Shown: positions 28,483 through 38,517, counted from the first letter of the stretch. The stretch is DNA of 64,000 nt from Tessaracoccus flavescens (GCF_001998865.1 NZ_CP019607.1:3348001-3412000), one strand, 5' to 3'. A program made the numbers and translations. The notes: generated by a model from the sequence alone, not told the origin.

Positions 28483-30420
28483 GTGCCCACCCCACGGGTG
28501 GCGCGGGTCGCCGTGGACGTGCCGCTGGCCCACCTGGACCGGCTGTTCGACTACGAGATCCCTGACGCCCTCGTGGAGGACGCCGTCGTCGGCGCCCGCG
28601 TGAAGGTGCCCTTCTCCGGGCAGATCCGCGACGGCTGGCTGCTGGAGCTGGCCGAGTCGAGCGAGGTGGCCAACCTCGCCCGACTGCGCAAGGTGGTCTC
28701 GCCAGAACCGCTCGCCACCCCACGCGTGGCAGGGCTGATCCGTGCCGTCGCCGATCACTATGCAGGCAGTTGGTCGGACGTGGCCCGGCTTGCCATCCCG
28801 CCGCGCCACGCCGCCACCGAGAAGGCCCCGCAGCGCGAGTGGCCCGAGCCGAAGCCCCTCGACGCGGCGAGCGTGCTGCCCGCCTATCCGGAGGGCAGCT
28901 CGCTGCTCGAGGCGCTGGCCGAGGGTCGTTCCCCGAAGGTCCTGTGGCAGGCGGCCGCCGTCCACGGGGGACCAGGCGACCTGATCGGGGGAGTGATCGA
29001 GGCGGTCGACGCGACCCTTCGCTCCGGCCGGTCTGCGGTCGTGATCCTGCCGACCGCACGCGACCTCACCGCGGCCCTCGCCCGGTTCCGTGCGGTGTTC
29101 GGGCACGGCGCCGTCGGTTCGCTCGCCTCGGAGAACGGACGCTCCGCCCGCTACCGCGCCTATCTCGCCGCGTCGAGGGGCGAGGCGCGGATCATCCTCG
29201 GCACCCGCAGCGCCGTCTTCGCTCCCGTGCCCGACCTCGGGCTGATCGTGATCGTCGATGACGGCAACGACCAGCACGAGGAGCTGCGCGCGCCGCACCC
29301 GCACGCCAGGTCGGTGGCCATCCTGCGCGCCTCCCGGGAGGACGCAGGCTTGCTGATCGCCGGGCACGGGCGCAGCACCGACGCGCAGGCGCTCGTCGAA
29401 CGCGGCTGGCTCCGCGAACTGGCGCTCAGCCCTGGCGACGCCCGACGCGTCTCGACCCCTGTGCGCGCGGTGGTCGAGCAGGACAGGCAACGTGATCCCA
29501 CCGCAGCCCGGCTGCGCATCCCGTCGGTGGCCTTCCGTTTCCTGCGTGACCATCTCGCCCGCGGGCCCGTGCTGGTCCACGTCCCGATGGTCGGCTACTC
29601 CGGGTCGCTGTCGTGCGCCCGGTGTGGCAACCAGGCCCGCTGCTCCCGGTGTGCCGGTCCGATGCGTGAGCGGACCAAGGGCGCACCGGAGTGTGCGCTG
29701 TGCGGGCACCGTCCGGCACGGTGGAGCTGCGCCCATTGCCACACCTCTCAGCTGCGGACCCCGCTCCCCGGCGCCGCCCGCACCGCGGAGGAGCTGGCCC
29801 GGGCCTTTCCCGGGGTGCTCGCCGTCAACTCCTCCGCCGACCGGATCCGTGACGAGGTGCCGGACGAGTCGGCCATCGTCGTGGCGACTCCGGGCGCCGA
29901 GCCCGAGGCGGCGGGAGGCTATGCAGGGGTGCTGATCCTCGACGCGGAGGTGGCGCTCGGCCGCGCCGACCTGCGGGCCGCGGAGGAGGCGGTTCGACGC
30001 TGGTCGAACGCGGCAGCGCTCGCGCGGAACCCGCACGACGGCGGGTCGGTGCTGATCGTCGGGCCGTCGGCTCATCCCGCCGTTCAGGCGATGGTCCGTG
30101 CCGACCTCGCAGGCTTCGCCGCGCGCGAGCTGGCCGACCGAGCCGACGCGGGGCTCGCCCCGGCCGTCAAGCTCGCCCGCATCGTCGGTGAGGGGGACGC
30201 GGTGCGCGACTTCCTCGACAACGACGACTGGGAGGGCATCGAGATCCTCGGTCCCACGGAGGTCGGATCCGACCGCTGGGCGGCGCTGCTGCGCACCCCG
30301 GTCGACCGCGCGAAAGACCTGACCCGGCGCGTGAAGAGTGCCGCCGCCATCCGGTCGGCCCGCAAGGAACGCGGGCTGCTCAGCATCACCGTCGACCCCG
30401 AATCACTGGAGGACAGATGA
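28483..30420 (+). CDS. priA: Primosomal protein N' (PriA), actinobacterial, probably helicase-inactive
   Basis: The 645-residue protein has the PriA N-terminal 3'-DNA-binding domain (VAVDVPLAHLDRLFDYEIP, residues 7-25) and the zinc cluster CARCGNQARCSRCAG near residue 379 followed by CALCGHRPARWSCAHC near 405. A P-loop GKT is not found where the helicase would need it (SGRSAVVILPTARDL instead), and the DEAH box is replaced by IVDDGNDQ. This degenerate form is known from actinobacteria and is usually annotated as putative primosomal protein N'. Role in replication restart is inferred. The stop overlaps the fmt start. Confidence 0.9.
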   Translation: MPTPRVARVAVDVPLAHLDRLFDYEIPDALVEDAVVGARVKVPFSGQIRDGWLLELAESSEVANLARLRKVVSPEPLATPRVAGLIRAVADHYAGSWSDVARLAIPPRHAATEKAPQREWPEPKPLDAASVLPAYPEGSSLLEALAEGRSPKVLWQAAAVHGGPGDLIGGVIEAVDATLRSGRSAVVILPTARDLTAALARFRAVFGHGAVGSLASENGRSARYRAYLAASRGEARIILGTRSAVFAPVPDLGLIVIVDDGNDQHEELRAPHPHARSVAILRASREDAGLLIAGHGRSTDAQALVERGWLRELALSPGDARRVSTPVRAVVEQDRQRDPTAARLRIPSVAFRFLRDHLARGPVLVHVPMVGYSGSLSCARCGNQARCSRCAGPMRERTKGAPECALCGHRPARWSCAHCHTSQLRTPLPGAARTAEELARAFPGVLAVNSSADRIRDEVPDESAIVVATPGAEPEAAGGYAGVLILDAEVALGRADLRAAEEAVRRWSNAAALARNPHDGGSVLIVGPSAHPAVQAMVRADLAGFAARELADRADAGLAPAVKLARIVGEGDAVRDFLDNDDWEGIEILGPTEVGSDRWAALLRTPVDRAKDLTRRVKSAAAIRSARKERGLLSITVDPESLEDR

Positions 30421-31328
30421 GGCTCGTGTTCGCAGGCACCCCCGAGGCCGCGGTCCCCGCGCTGGACGCCCTCGTGGCGTCGAGCCACGAGGTGCTCGCC
30501 GTCATCACCCGGCCAGACGCCCCTGCGGGGCGCGGTCGCCGACTCACGCCGTCACCGGTCGCCCAGCGGGCCGAGGAGCTCGGGCTCGAGGTCCTGAAAC
30601 CCGAGCACCCCAGGGATCCCGACTTCCAGGCGAGACTGCGAGCCCTTGAGCCCGACCTGTGCCCGGTGGTCGCCTACGGAGCCCTGCTGCCCCAGTCGGC
30701 ACTCGACATTCCGACCAACGGCTGGATCAACCTGCACTTCTCCCTGCTGCCGCGGTGGCGAGGGGCGGCCCCGGTGCAGCGGGCGATCATCGCGGGCGAC
30801 GAGGAGATCGGCACCGCGTGTTTCCAGATCGTCAAGGCGCTCGACGCCGGCGACGTCTACCGCATGGAGTCGATGCCGATGCCCGACGCCACTGCGGGTG
30901 AACTGCTTGCCGCGCTGGCCGAATCGGGTGCCGCCCAGCTGGTCGAGGCCGTCGACGCGGTCGCGGCAGGCGAGCGGCCGACGCCGCAGCCGGACGAGGG
31001 TGTCACCGTCGCCCCGAAGATCACCGTCGAGGAGGCGCGGCTCGACTTCTCCGCCGCCGCGACGACGCTGCGCAACCTGGTCATGGGCTGCTCGCCCGAT
31101 CCGGGGGCCTGGTGCGAGCTGGACGAGCAGCGGTTCAAGATCTACCGAGCCGCCGTCGCCGAGCCTCGTGACCTCGCCCCAGGCGCCCTCGAGGCGACCA
31201 AGCGGCAGGTCTTCGTCGGCACAGGGGAGGGGACGCTCGAACTGCTCGAGGTGCAGGCGCCGGGCAAGCGGCGGATGCCCGCGATCGACTGGGCCCGCTC
31301 CGGGGTCGCAGGAAGGGTGCTGTCGTGA
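30417..31328 (+). CDS. fmt: Methionyl-tRNA formyltransferase
   Basis: The 303-residue enzyme formylates initiator Met-tRNA. It opens MRLVFAGTPEAAVPALDAL, has the catalytic HFSLLPRWRGAAPVQRAI near residue 107 (with Asn and His of the active site in INLHFSLLP), and a C-terminal OB-like domain from about 205. ATG overlaps the priA stop and the TGA overlaps the rsmB GTG. Length is normal. Confidence 0.95.
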   Translation: MRLVFAGTPEAAVPALDALVASSHEVLAVITRPDAPAGRGRRLTPSPVAQRAEELGLEVLKPEHPRDPDFQARLRALEPDLCPVVAYGALLPQSALDIPTNGWINLHFSLLPRWRGAAPVQRAIIAGDEEIGTACFQIVKALDAGDVYRMESMPMPDATAGELLAALAESGAAQLVEAVDAVAAGERPTPQPDEGVTVAPKITVEEARLDFSAAATTLRNLVMGCSPDPGAWCELDEQRFKIYRAAVAEPRDLAPGALEATKRQVFVGTGEGTLELLEVQAPGKRRMPAIDWARSGVAGRVLS

Positions 31329-32713
31329 GCGCGCCTCGCGGCGGCGGTCGTCGCGGGCAACGCCCCCAGAGGCCTCGCGGCCCTCGCCCCGAGGAGGGCC
31401 AGGGCAGTGGGGCGCGCAGGGTCGCCTTCGACGTGCTGCGTCAGGTGACGGGCGAGGACGCCTACGCGAACCTCGCCCTCGCCAAGCGACTCGCCACCGC
31501 CGGCCTCTCGACCCGGGACGCGGGTCTCGTCACCGAACTCGTCGCCGGGACGTGTCGACTGATGGGCACCTATGACCTGATCATCGAGGCGGCCGCCGGA
31601 CGCAGGCTCTCCACTCTCCAGCCCGCCGTGGTCGACCTGCTGCGGCTCGGGGCCCATCAGGGGCTGGGGATGGGGCTGAAGCGCTACGCCGCCGTCGGGA
31701 CGACGGTCGACCTCGCACGGGCGAGCGTCGGGCAGCGGGTCACCGGCCTGGTCAACGCGGTGATGCGCAAGATCACCGCCCAGGATCTTGAGGCGTGGCT
31801 CGACGAGCTGGCCTCCGGCACCGACGAGCTGAGCGCCGTCGCCCTGCGCGGCCACCATCCACGCTGGATCGTCGAGGCCTACGCCGACCTGCTGCCCCGC
31901 GAGGAGCTGCCCGCGGCGCTTGAGGCCAACAATGCCGCCCCGCAGCCGACGCTCGTCGTCCGCCCCGGTCTCGCCACCGTCGAGGACCTCACGGACGCCG
32001 CGCCCACGCGCTTCTCGCCCTTCGGGGCGACCGCCGACGGCGTACCCGCCGACCAGGCAGCGGTGCGCGACGGGCGCGCGGGCGTCCAGGACGAGGGCTC
32101 CCAACTCGTCGCCTGGGCGTTGTCGCGGGTCGAGGCGCCGTCTGGGCCCTGGCTCGACATGTGCGCCGGCCCGGGAGGAAAGGCCGCGCTGCTTGCAGGC
32201 CTCGCCCGTGACGAGGGCACCTGGCTGCTGGCCAGCGAGGCGCAGGAGCACCGGGCCCGCCTGGTCGCCGAGGCGCTGTCGGCCTACCCGGACGGTCACG
32301 CCGTGATCACGGCTGACGCCACGATGCCCGCCTGGGGGAGGAGCTTCGCGAAGGTGATGGTCGACGTGCCGTGTTCCGGGCTAGGGGCGCTTCGTCGCCG
32401 CCCGGACTCGCGCTGGCGGCGCGACCCGTCGGATGTGACGGCGCTCGGCGACCTGCAGCGTGCCCTGCTGCGCTCCGCGATCGCCTCGACGGTGCCCGGC
32501 GGCGTCGTCGCCTACGTCACCTGCTCCCCTCACCGGTCGGAGACGACCGACGTCGTCGACGCCGTGCTCGCCGAGACTGACGGTGTCGAGCGTCTCGTCG
32601 CGGCCAGCTACCTTCCGGGCGTGCCCGACTCCGCCCTCGGCGACGACGTCCAGCTGTGGCCGCAGCGTCACGGAACCGACGCCATGTACCTGGCCCTCCT
32701 GCGCGTCGGCTGA
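31325..32713 (+). CDS. rsmB: 16S rRNA (cytosine-967-C5)-methyltransferase family protein
   Basis: The 462-residue protein has a basic low-complexity start, then a NusB-like RNA-binding domain (residues about 33-165), then a Rossmann methyltransferase domain. SAM motif DMCAGPGGKAALLAGLA is near 278, motif IV DVPCSGLGALRRRPDSRWRR near 346 with the first Cys, and motif VI VTCSPHRSET near 398 with the catalytic Cys. The fmt-rsmB order is conserved. The GTG start overlaps fmt. Confidence 0.92.
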   Translation: MSAPRGGGRRGQRPQRPRGPRPEEGQGSGARRVAFDVLRQVTGEDAYANLALAKRLATAGLSTRDAGLVTELVAGTCRLMGTYDLIIEAAAGRRLSTLQPAVVDLLRLGAHQGLGMGLKRYAAVGTTVDLARASVGQRVTGLVNAVMRKITAQDLEAWLDELASGTDELSAVALRGHHPRWIVEAYADLLPREELPAALEANNAAPQPTLVVRPGLATVEDLTDAAPTRFSPFGATADGVPADQAAVRDGRAGVQDEGSQLVAWALSRVEAPSGPWLDMCAGPGGKAALLAGLARDEGTWLLASEAQEHRARLVAEALSAYPDGHAVITADATMPAWGRSFAKVMVDVPCSGLGALRRRPDSRWRRDPSDVTALGDLQRALLRSAIASTVPGGVVAYVTCSPHRSETTDVVDAVLAETDGVERLVAASYLPGVPDSALGDDVQLWPQRHGTDAMYLALLRVG

Positions 32714-32719
32714 GCTCAA

Positions 32720-32802
32720 CCTTGAGCACTATTGCGGGTTCGTTCGCTCTCCGGGCGATAGAGAGCGCTCTCCGCGCAGCGAACCCGGATAAGTGCTCAA
32801 GG
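32720..32802. repeat. Long nested inverted repeat after rsmB
   Basis: Outer 11-base arms CCTTGAGCACT (32720-32730) and AGTGCTCAAGG (32792-32802), a 4-base internal loop on each side, second stem CGGGTTCG (32735-32742) with CGAACCCG (32780-32787), and a third CGCTCTC/GAGAGCG inside. The architecture parallels the repeat at 18048. It begins seven bases after the rsmB stop and may terminate that operon. Confidence 0.7.
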
Positions 32803-32852
32803 CGACACGCGATCCCGGGCCAAGCGCAGCGCGGGAAACTGGTGAAATCCGC

Positions 32853-32880
32853 TTGTTTTAATACCCCTAGGGGGTATAGA
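32853..32880 (+). promoter_or_regulatory. Copper-operon promoter with CsoR-type operator in the spacer
   Basis: TTGTTT (32853-32858) and TATAGA (32875-32880) are 16 bases apart. Between and overlapping them lies the palindrome ATACCCCTAGGGGGTAT (32861-32877), matching the CsoR/RcnR-type pattern of an AT-flanked run of C facing a run of G. Confidence 0.75.
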
Positions 32881-32894
32881 GTCCGAGTCAGAGG

Positions 32895-32913
32895 GATACC
32901 CTGAGGGGGTATC
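32895..32913 (+). promoter_or_regulatory. Second CsoR-type operator
   Basis: GATACCCTGAGGGGGTATC, a near-perfect dyad like the first operator, lies 18 bases after it and 19 bases before the copZ start. Two sites suggest cooperative repression released by Cu(I). No csoR gene is in the window. Confidence 0.7.
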
Positions 32914-32932
32914 TGGACGGGAGGAGACGCGG

Positions 32933-33139
32933 ATGGCCACGAACGAGTACCAGGTGAGCGGGATGAGCTGCGGGCACTGCGAGGCTTCGATGCGCGAGGA
33001 ACTGTCAAAGGTCGGCCTGACCGACGTCCGGATCGACCTCCAGAGTGGACGGGTCGCCGTCACGTCTCCCACGCCCATCGACGACGCGGCGGTCATCGAC
33101 GCGGTCGAGGAGGCCGGCTACACGGCGGTGCGCGCATGA
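32933..33139 (+). CDS. copZ: Copper chaperone, HMA domain (CopZ-like)
   Basis: The 68-residue protein is a single heavy-metal-associated ferredoxin-like domain with the metal site MSCGHC at residues 11-16 (xMxCxxC type, with a His between) and the typical ending AVIDAVEEAGYTAV. It carries Cu(I) in the cytosol to the P-type ATPase. GGAGGAG precedes ATG 32933. The stop overlaps the next start (ATGA). Confidence 0.92.
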   Translation: MATNEYQVSGMSCGHCEASMREELSKVGLTDVRIDLQSGRVAVTSPTPIDDAAVIDAVEEAGYTAVRA

Positions 33140-34086
33140 ACGCACTCACCCGCCTCGCGCTCTACGCGGTCGGACTGGTCGTCGCCTTCGGCGCGGCGTT
33201 CGGCATCGCGGGCGCGGCAGTGCCCCAGAGCGTGGTCGACAACTGGAACAAGGAGTCAGACATGCAGAACCACGAGAACCACACCCCCGAAACCAGCGGT
33301 TCACAGGCCGCGAGCCTCAAGGGCCTCTCGCTTGCCATCGACGGCTACGTCCTCGCCGGGCTCGACGCGCCGGAGACGACCGGCGCCGAGGGCGAGCTCA
33401 CCTTCCAGATCCAGGGGCCGGACGGCGCCCCGGTCACCGACTTCGACGTCGAGCACGAGCGCGACCTGCACCTGATCGTGGTGCGCTCCGACGGCGCCAA
33501 CTTCTTCCACGGCCACCCGAGCCTCGACGCCACGACCGGCACCTGGTCGATCCCGTGGTCCTGGGACGAGGCGGGCACGTACCGCGTCTACGCCGACTTC
33601 AACCCTGCGGGAGAGACCGGCGCCATCACGCTCGCCAGTTCCCTGCAGGTCGGCGGCCAGTTCGACCCCGTGCACCTCGAGCCGACCCGCACCGTCGAGG
33701 TCGACGGCTTCACCGTCACCCTCGACGGCGACCTGACGGCCGGCGATTCGAGCGAGCTGACCGTCGAGGTCACCCGCGACGGGGAGGCCGTCACGACGCT
33801 CGAGCCCTACCTCGGAGCCTTCGGACACCTCGTCGCCCTGCGCCAGGGCGACCTCGCCTACCTGCACGTGCACGCAGAGGGCGATGAGCCGAGGGACGGC
33901 GACACCGCAGGGCCCGACGTGAGGTTCGCTGCGCAGGCCCCCACGGCCGGCAGGTACCTGTTGTACCTCGACTTCCAGGTCGACGGCGTGGTCCACACCG
34001 CCGAGTTCGTGCTCGACGCCGGACACGGTTCGGCGCACGACGGATCGGCAACCCAGACGCCGGAGGGCGGGCATGACGAACACTGA
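33136..34086 (+). CDS. Membrane-anchored, His-rich extracytoplasmic copper-associated protein
   Basis: The 316-residue product has an N-terminal signal anchor ([20 protein letters not shown], residues 7-26) and then a secreted part of two beta-rich repeats (about 65-180 and 185-295). His/Met-containing stretches are seen: [10 protein letters not shown] at 43, FFHGHPSLD near 122, [14 protein letters not shown] near 254 ([10 protein letters not shown]), and a C-terminal GHGSAHDG...GGHDEH tail. The place between copZ and copA suggests metal binding or sensing outside the membrane. I know similar proteins in actinobacterial copper operons, without a defined role. Confidence 0.72.
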   Translation: MNALTRLALYAVGLVVAFGAAFGIAGAAVPQSVVDNWNKESDMQNHENHTPETSGSQAASLKGLSLAIDGYVLAGLDAPETTGAEGELTFQIQGPDGAPVTDFDVEHERDLHLIVVRSDGANFFHGHPSLDATTGTWSIPWSWDEAGTYRVYADFNPAGETGAITLASSLQVGGQFDPVHLEPTRTVEVDGFTVTLDGDLTAGDSSELTVEVTRDGEAVTTLEPYLGAFGHLVALRQGDLAYLHVHAEGDEPRDGDTAGPDVRFAAQAPTAGRYLLYLDFQVDGVVHTAEFVLDAGHGSAHDGSATQTPEGGHDEH

Positions 34087-36349
34087 CCTCGGCACGCCGC
34101 TCACCCCGCTCAAGGGCATCGAACTCGAGATCGGGGGCATGACGTGCGCGTCGTGCGCGAACCGGATCGAGAAGAAGCTCAACAAACTCGACGGCGTCAC
34201 CGCGACCGTCAACTACGCCACCGAGAAGGCAAAGGTCACCGTCCCCGAGGACTACGACCCGAGCCTGCTCGTGCAGGAGGTCGAGAAGACCGGTTACACC
34301 GCGCAACTGCCGAAACCGAAGACGACCGCGCCCGCCGGCGACACCGGTGAAGCGGAGGAGCCGAGGGAGGATCACGAGCTCCGCACGCTCAGGCAGCGAC
34401 TGATCGGCTCGGTCGTGCTGAGCGTCCCGGTGATCGCGATGGCGATGATCCCCGCCCTGCAGTTCACCTACTGGCAGTGGGCCTCGCTTGCTCTGGCCGC
34501 CCCGGTGGTCGTCTGGGGCGCGTGGCCGTTCCACAAGGCGGCGTGGACGAACCTGCGCCACGGCACCGCGACCATGGACACCCTGATCTCGATGGGAACC
34601 GGCGCCGCCTTCCTGTGGTCGCTGTACGCGCTGTTCCTCGGGACGGCGGGCACACCTGGGATGACGCATCCCTTCGAGTTCACGCTCGCCCCCTCCGACG
34701 GAGCGTCGAACATCTACCTCGAGGTCGCGGCGGGCGTGACGATGTTCATCCTCGCGGGCCGCTACTTCGAGAAGCGCTCGAAGCGGCAGGCGGGGGCCGC
34801 GCTGCGCGCGCTGCTTGAACTGGGCGCAAAGGAGGTCGCCGTCCTGCGTGACGGCGTCGAGACAAGGATCCCGGTCGACGACCTGAGCGTCGGCGACGAG
34901 TTCATCGTCCGTCCCGGCGAGAAGATCGCCACCGACGGGATCGTCGCGTCCGGCACGTCCGCCGTCGACGCCTCGATGCTGACCGGCGAGTCCGTCCCCG
35001 TCGAGGTGGGGGAGGGCGACGCCGTCACCGGCGCCACCGTCAACGCCGGGGGCAGGCTGGTCGTGCGGGCGACCCGGATCGGCAGCGACACCCAGCTCGC
35101 CCAGATGGCCCGGCTCGTCGAGGAGGCGCAGACCGGCAAGGCCGAGGTGCAGCGCCTCGCCGACCGGATCTCCGGGGTCTTCGTGCCCATCGTCATCGTG
35201 ATCGCCGTGATCGCGCTCGGCGCCTGGCTCGGGGCGGGGTTCCCCGCGGCCGCCGCCTTCACCGCCGCAGTGGCCGTGCTGGTGATCGCCTGCCCCTGCG
35301 CGCTCGGCCTCGCCACCCCGACGGCGCTGCTGGTCGGCACGGGACGCGGCGCCCAGATGGGGATCCTGATCAAGGGCCCCGAGGTGCTCGAATCGACCCG
35401 GAAGGTCGACACCGTCGTGCTCGACAAGACCGGCACCGTGACCACCGGCCGGATGACGCTGGTCGACGTCGTCACCGCCCCCGGCGTCGAGCGCGCCGAC
35501 CTGCTCAGGCTCGCTGGCGCCGTCGAGGACGCGTCCGAACATCCGATCGCCCAGGCGATCGCCAAGGGGGCCACCGAGGAGGTCGGCACCCTCGCCACGC
35601 CCGAGGGGTTCACCAACCTCGAGGGCCGCGGGGTCAGCGGCACCGTCGACGGGCATGCCGTGCTCGTCGGGCGCGACTCGCTGCTCGGCGAGCGCAGCCT
35701 CGACGACACCCTCCGCGAGGCAAAGGCATCTGCCGAGGCCGAGGGCCGGACCGTCGTCGTGGCGGCCTGGGACGGTGAGCCGCGCGGCCTGCTCATCGTG
35801 GCCGACACGGTCAAGCCGACCAGCGCCGAGGCGGTCGAGGGACTGAAGCGGCTCGGCCTCACCCCGGTGCTGCTGACCGGAGACAACGAGGCGGTCGCCC
35901 GCCAGATCGCCGCCGAGGTGGGCATCGACGAGGTGATCGCAGAGGTGCTGCCTGCGGAGAAGGTCGACGTGGTGAAGCGTCTCCAGGGCGAGGGGCGAGT
36001 CGTGGCGATGGTCGGCGACGGCGTCAACGACGCCCCGGCCCTGGCGCAGGCCGACCTCGGCCTCGCGATGGGCACCGGCACCGATGTCGCGATCGAGGCC
36101 TCAGACATCACCCTGGTGCGCGGCGACCTGCGCAGCGCCGTCGACGCCATCCGCCTGTCGCGCAAGACGCTCGGCACGATCAAGACGAACCTCTTCTGGG
36201 CGTTCGCTTACAACGTGGCGGCCATCCCCGTCGCCGCGCTCGGGATGCTCAACCCGATGCTCGCCGGGGCCGCGATGGCCTTCTCAAGCGTGTTCGTCGT
36301 CGGCAACAGCCTGCGGCTTCGCGGGTTCCGTTCGGTCGCGCCGAGCTGA
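34073..36349 (+). CDS. copA: Copper-translocating P-type ATPase
   Basis: This 758-residue P1B ATPase exports Cu(I). It has one N-terminal HMA domain with GMTCASC (residues 22-28), then eight membrane spans, TGES in the actuator domain (about 304), the ion-site CPC in [16 protein letters not shown] (about 407), the phosphorylation site DKTGT near 451, SEHPIAQAI near 487 with the ATP-binding His-Pro, and [16 protein letters not shown] near 650. The ATG overlaps the previous gene by 14 bases. All catalytic residues are intact. Confidence 0.95.
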   Translation: MTNTDLGTPLTPLKGIELEIGGMTCASCANRIEKKLNKLDGVTATVNYATEKAKVTVPEDYDPSLLVQEVEKTGYTAQLPKPKTTAPAGDTGEAEEPREDHELRTLRQRLIGSVVLSVPVIAMAMIPALQFTYWQWASLALAAPVVVWGAWPFHKAAWTNLRHGTATMDTLISMGTGAAFLWSLYALFLGTAGTPGMTHPFEFTLAPSDGASNIYLEVAAGVTMFILAGRYFEKRSKRQAGAALRALLELGAKEVAVLRDGVETRIPVDDLSVGDEFIVRPGEKIATDGIVASGTSAVDASMLTGESVPVEVGEGDAVTGATVNAGGRLVVRATRIGSDTQLAQMARLVEEAQTGKAEVQRLADRISGVFVPIVIVIAVIALGAWLGAGFPAAAAFTAAVAVLVIACPCALGLATPTALLVGTGRGAQMGILIKGPEVLESTRKVDTVVLDKTGTVTTGRMTLVDVVTAPGVERADLLRLAGAVEDASEHPIAQAIAKGATEEVGTLATPEGFTNLEGRGVSGTVDGHAVLVGRDSLLGERSLDDTLREAKASAEAEGRTVVVAAWDGEPRGLLIVADTVKPTSAEAVEGLKRLGLTPVLLTGDNEAVARQIAAEVGIDEVIAEVLPAEKVDVVKRLQGEGRVVAMVGDGVNDAPALAQADLGLAMGTGTDVAIEASDITLVRGDLRSAVDAIRLSRKTLGTIKTNLFWAFAYNVAAIPVAALGMLNPMLAGAAMAFSSVFVVGNSLRLRGFRSVAPS

Positions 36350-36350
36350 T

Positions 36351-36692
36351 TCAGCGGCGCAGATAGCGGGCGAGGACCGCCGCGTTGTTCTCCACGTCAT
36401 GGGCGGCGTAGAGCAGCGTCAGCACGTCCTCGCCCGCTGCCTTCTCCATGAGGGCCTGCGCCGCCCCGGACGCATCGAGCTCGGCCTCGTAGCGGGTGAC
36501 GAACTGGTCGTAGGTGTCCGGGTCGTGGTTCCACCACTCGCGAAGCCCGGTCGACGGCGCGACCTCCTTGTCCCACAGATCCAGCGCAGCGCGCTCCTTG
36601 CTGACACCTCGCGGCCAGAGCCGGTCGACGAGCACCCGGAACCCGTCCTGGCCCGATGCCGGGTCGTAGATGCGTTTGGTCCTGATCTCCAT
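36351..36692 (-). CDS. DUF488 family protein
   Basis: The 113-residue protein begins MEIRTKRIYDPASGQDGFRV and includes RVLVDRLWPRGVSKERAALD (about 19-38) and EWWNHDPDTYDQFVTRYEAE, the hallmarks of the YeaO-like DUF488 group. Its function is unknown; a nucleic-acid or redox role has been suggested for the family. It is convergent with copA, one base apart. ATG 36692 is chosen because it gives the family N-terminus; longer frames upstream are extensions. Confidence 0.85.
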   Translation of the reverse strand: MEIRTKRIYDPASGQDGFRVLVDRLWPRGVSKERAALDLWDKEVAPSTGLREWWNHDPDTYDQFVTRYEAELDASGAAQALMEKAAGEDVLTLLYAAHDVENNAAVLARYLRR

Positions 36693-36831
36693 CTGACTCA
36701 CCCCGACCTCAGGGTACCCCCGCTCTGACCTGGTCGTGTTCCGAGGCGGGCCGCTCCCGCGGGACCCGTTCGGGCGCCGACTCGCCCACCCCGGACGACC
36801 GGGAAAGGGCGCCTTGGGTAGGGTTCGGTCC

Positions 36832-37485
36832 ATGCGTATCACCCCGAGCATCCTCAACGCCGACTTCGCTCACCTCGCCGACGAGGTGGGCCGGATCAAC
36901 GACGCCGACGCCGTGCACGTCGACGTGATGGACAACCACTTCGTCCCGAACCTGTCGATCGGCCTTCCCGTCGTGGAGTCGCTGCGCAAGGCGACGGACA
37001 AGATGCTCGACATCCACCTGATGATCCAGGATCCCGACCGCTGGGCTCCCGCCTATGCCGAGGCGGGCGCGGAGTCGGTGACCTTCCACGTCGAGGCGGC
37101 CGCCGCCCCGATCCGCCTTGCCCGCGAGCTGCGCGCCAAGGGAGCGCGCGCGTCGATGGCGCTCAAGCCCGCCACCCCGATCGACCCGTATGCGGACATG
37201 CTGGACGAGCTGGACATGGTGCTGCTGATGACCGTCGAGCCGGGCTTCGGGGGGCAGAAGTTCCTCGACCTGGTGCTGCCCAAGATCCGTCGCACCCGCG
37301 AACTCCTCGGCGATCGCCCGATCTGGCTGCAGGTCGACGGCGGTATCAGCGCCGAGACGATCGGGCGCTGCGCTGAGGCCGGTGCCGACACCTTCGTCGC
37401 AGGCTCGGCGGTCTACAGTGCCGAGGATCCCGACGCCATGGTCACCCGCCTGCGCGAGATCGCCGTCGCGGCCTGCAGACACTGA
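36832..37485 (+). CDS. rpe: Ribulose-phosphate 3-epimerase
   Basis: The 217-residue TIM barrel interconverts ribulose 5-phosphate and xylulose 5-phosphate. It starts [19 protein letters not shown], has the metal-binding [16 protein letters not shown] near 31, DIHLMIQDP near 63, the catalytic-loop [11 protein letters not shown] near 134, and VDGGIS plus a phosphate-binding AGSAVY near 194. TAGGGT ends seven bases before the ATG, suggesting a leaderless promoter. It commonly sits near rsmB in actinobacteria; here the copper genes lie between them. Confidence 0.95.
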   Translation: MRITPSILNADFAHLADEVGRINDADAVHVDVMDNHFVPNLSIGLPVVESLRKATDKMLDIHLMIQDPDRWAPAYAEAGAESVTFHVEAAAAPIRLARELRAKGARASMALKPATPIDPYADMLDELDMVLLMTVEPGFGGQKFLDLVLPKIRRTRELLGDRPIWLQVDGGISAETIGRCAEAGADTFVAGSAVYSAEDPDAMVTRLREIAVAACRH

Positions 37486-37495
37486 GCCGACGCCG

Positions 37496-38350
37496 TCAGC
37501 CTGCGGTGGGGGAGTCTCCGTCGTCGCCCTGACGGCGCAGGAACTTCTCCAGCTCCGCCGCGATCGTGTCGCCGGTGGCCCCCTCGACCTCCTCGGCGTC
37601 GCGGGCCTCCTCCAACTGGCCGATGTACTCGGCGATGTCTGGGTCCTGCTGGCTGAGCTGGTCGACGGCCATGCTCCACTTCTCGGCCTCGTCTGGGATC
37701 TCCGCGTGGTCGAGCGAGACCCGCAGCACCGACTCGAGCTCGGTGAGCAGCGCCTCCTGTGCCTTCGGGTTCGGGGGAGTGGAGACGTAGTGCGGCACCG
37801 ATACCCACAGCGACGCGCTGGGTATCCGCTCATGGAGCAGCAACTGGCTGGCCACGCCGATCATGCCCGTCGGCCCCGTGTAGTCGTTTGCCTCCATGGA
37901 GAACTTGCGGCCGACCTCGGGATCGGTCGAGTAGACGCCGACCGGAAGCGGGCGCGAGTGTGGGGCGTCGCTGAGCATCGCGCCGAGGAACAGCACGATC
38001 TCGGGGTCGATCTGGTGGATGGCCTTGACCAGTTCCTGCGAGAACGTGCGCCACAGCAGGTTCGGCTCGGGGCCGAGCACCGCGACGATGTCGCGCTCGG
38101 GATGGTGCACCACGCGCACCCGGATGACCGGCCACTCTATCCAGGGGCCGTCCGCCGCGCGGTGCAGCATGGGACGCGTCTGCTGGAAGTCCCAGTAGCG
38201 CTCGTCGTCGATCACCCCGAGATCCGTGCCGGGGTAAGACTCGATCAGATGGCGCAGTAGGTCACTCGCGGCGTTGCCCGCGTCATTCCATCCGGAAAAC
38301 GCGATGGCGACGGCCGGGTTGCGGAGGTCTTCCATGGTCGCGAACTGCAT
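37496..38350 (-). CDS. PAC2 family protein (proteasome-assembly-chaperone fold)
   Basis: The 284-residue product starts MQFATMEDLRNPAVAIAFSG and has WNDAGNAASDLLRHL (about 21-35), RYWDFQQTRP near 51, FLGAMLSDAPHSRPLP near 121 and GPTGMIGVASQLLLHERIPS near 160, which are PAC2 family marks. An acidic C-terminal tail follows. These proteins adopt the fold of eukaryotic proteasome-assembly chaperones, and in actinobacteria they sit near trmI and the proteasome genes, but no biochemical role is settled. Confidence 0.88.
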   Translation of the reverse strand: MQFATMEDLRNPAVAIAFSGWNDAGNAASDLLRHLIESYPGTDLGVIDDERYWDFQQTRPMLHRAADGPWIEWPVIRVRVVHHPERDIVAVLGPEPNLLWRTFSQELVKAIHQIDPEIVLFLGAMLSDAPHSRPLPVGVYSTDPEVGRKFSMEANDYTGPTGMIGVASQLLLHERIPSASLWVSVPHYVSTPPNPKAQEALLTELESVLRVSLDHAEIPDEAEKWSMAVDQLSQQDPDIAEYIGQLEEARDAEEVEGATGDTIAAELEKFLRRQGDDGDSPTAG

Positions 38351-38517
38351 TAGTCCAGCCTACCTCCTGCAGGTAACCTAGCCTCGGTGCCCTTCTGCCT
38401 GACAAGACGGCAGACTCCCGCTCGAGCGGGGCACGCGCGGTCGGCGTCACGCCGCCCCATCCCAACTGTCCACTGGCGCCCGACAGCGCCATGCCATACG
38501 GAGGCGACGAGACTCAC

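Noticed and set aside
29041..29280. Active helicase function for PriA
   Set aside because: No Walker A lysine motif and no DEAH box are present in the expected region, as is usual for actinobacterial PriA.
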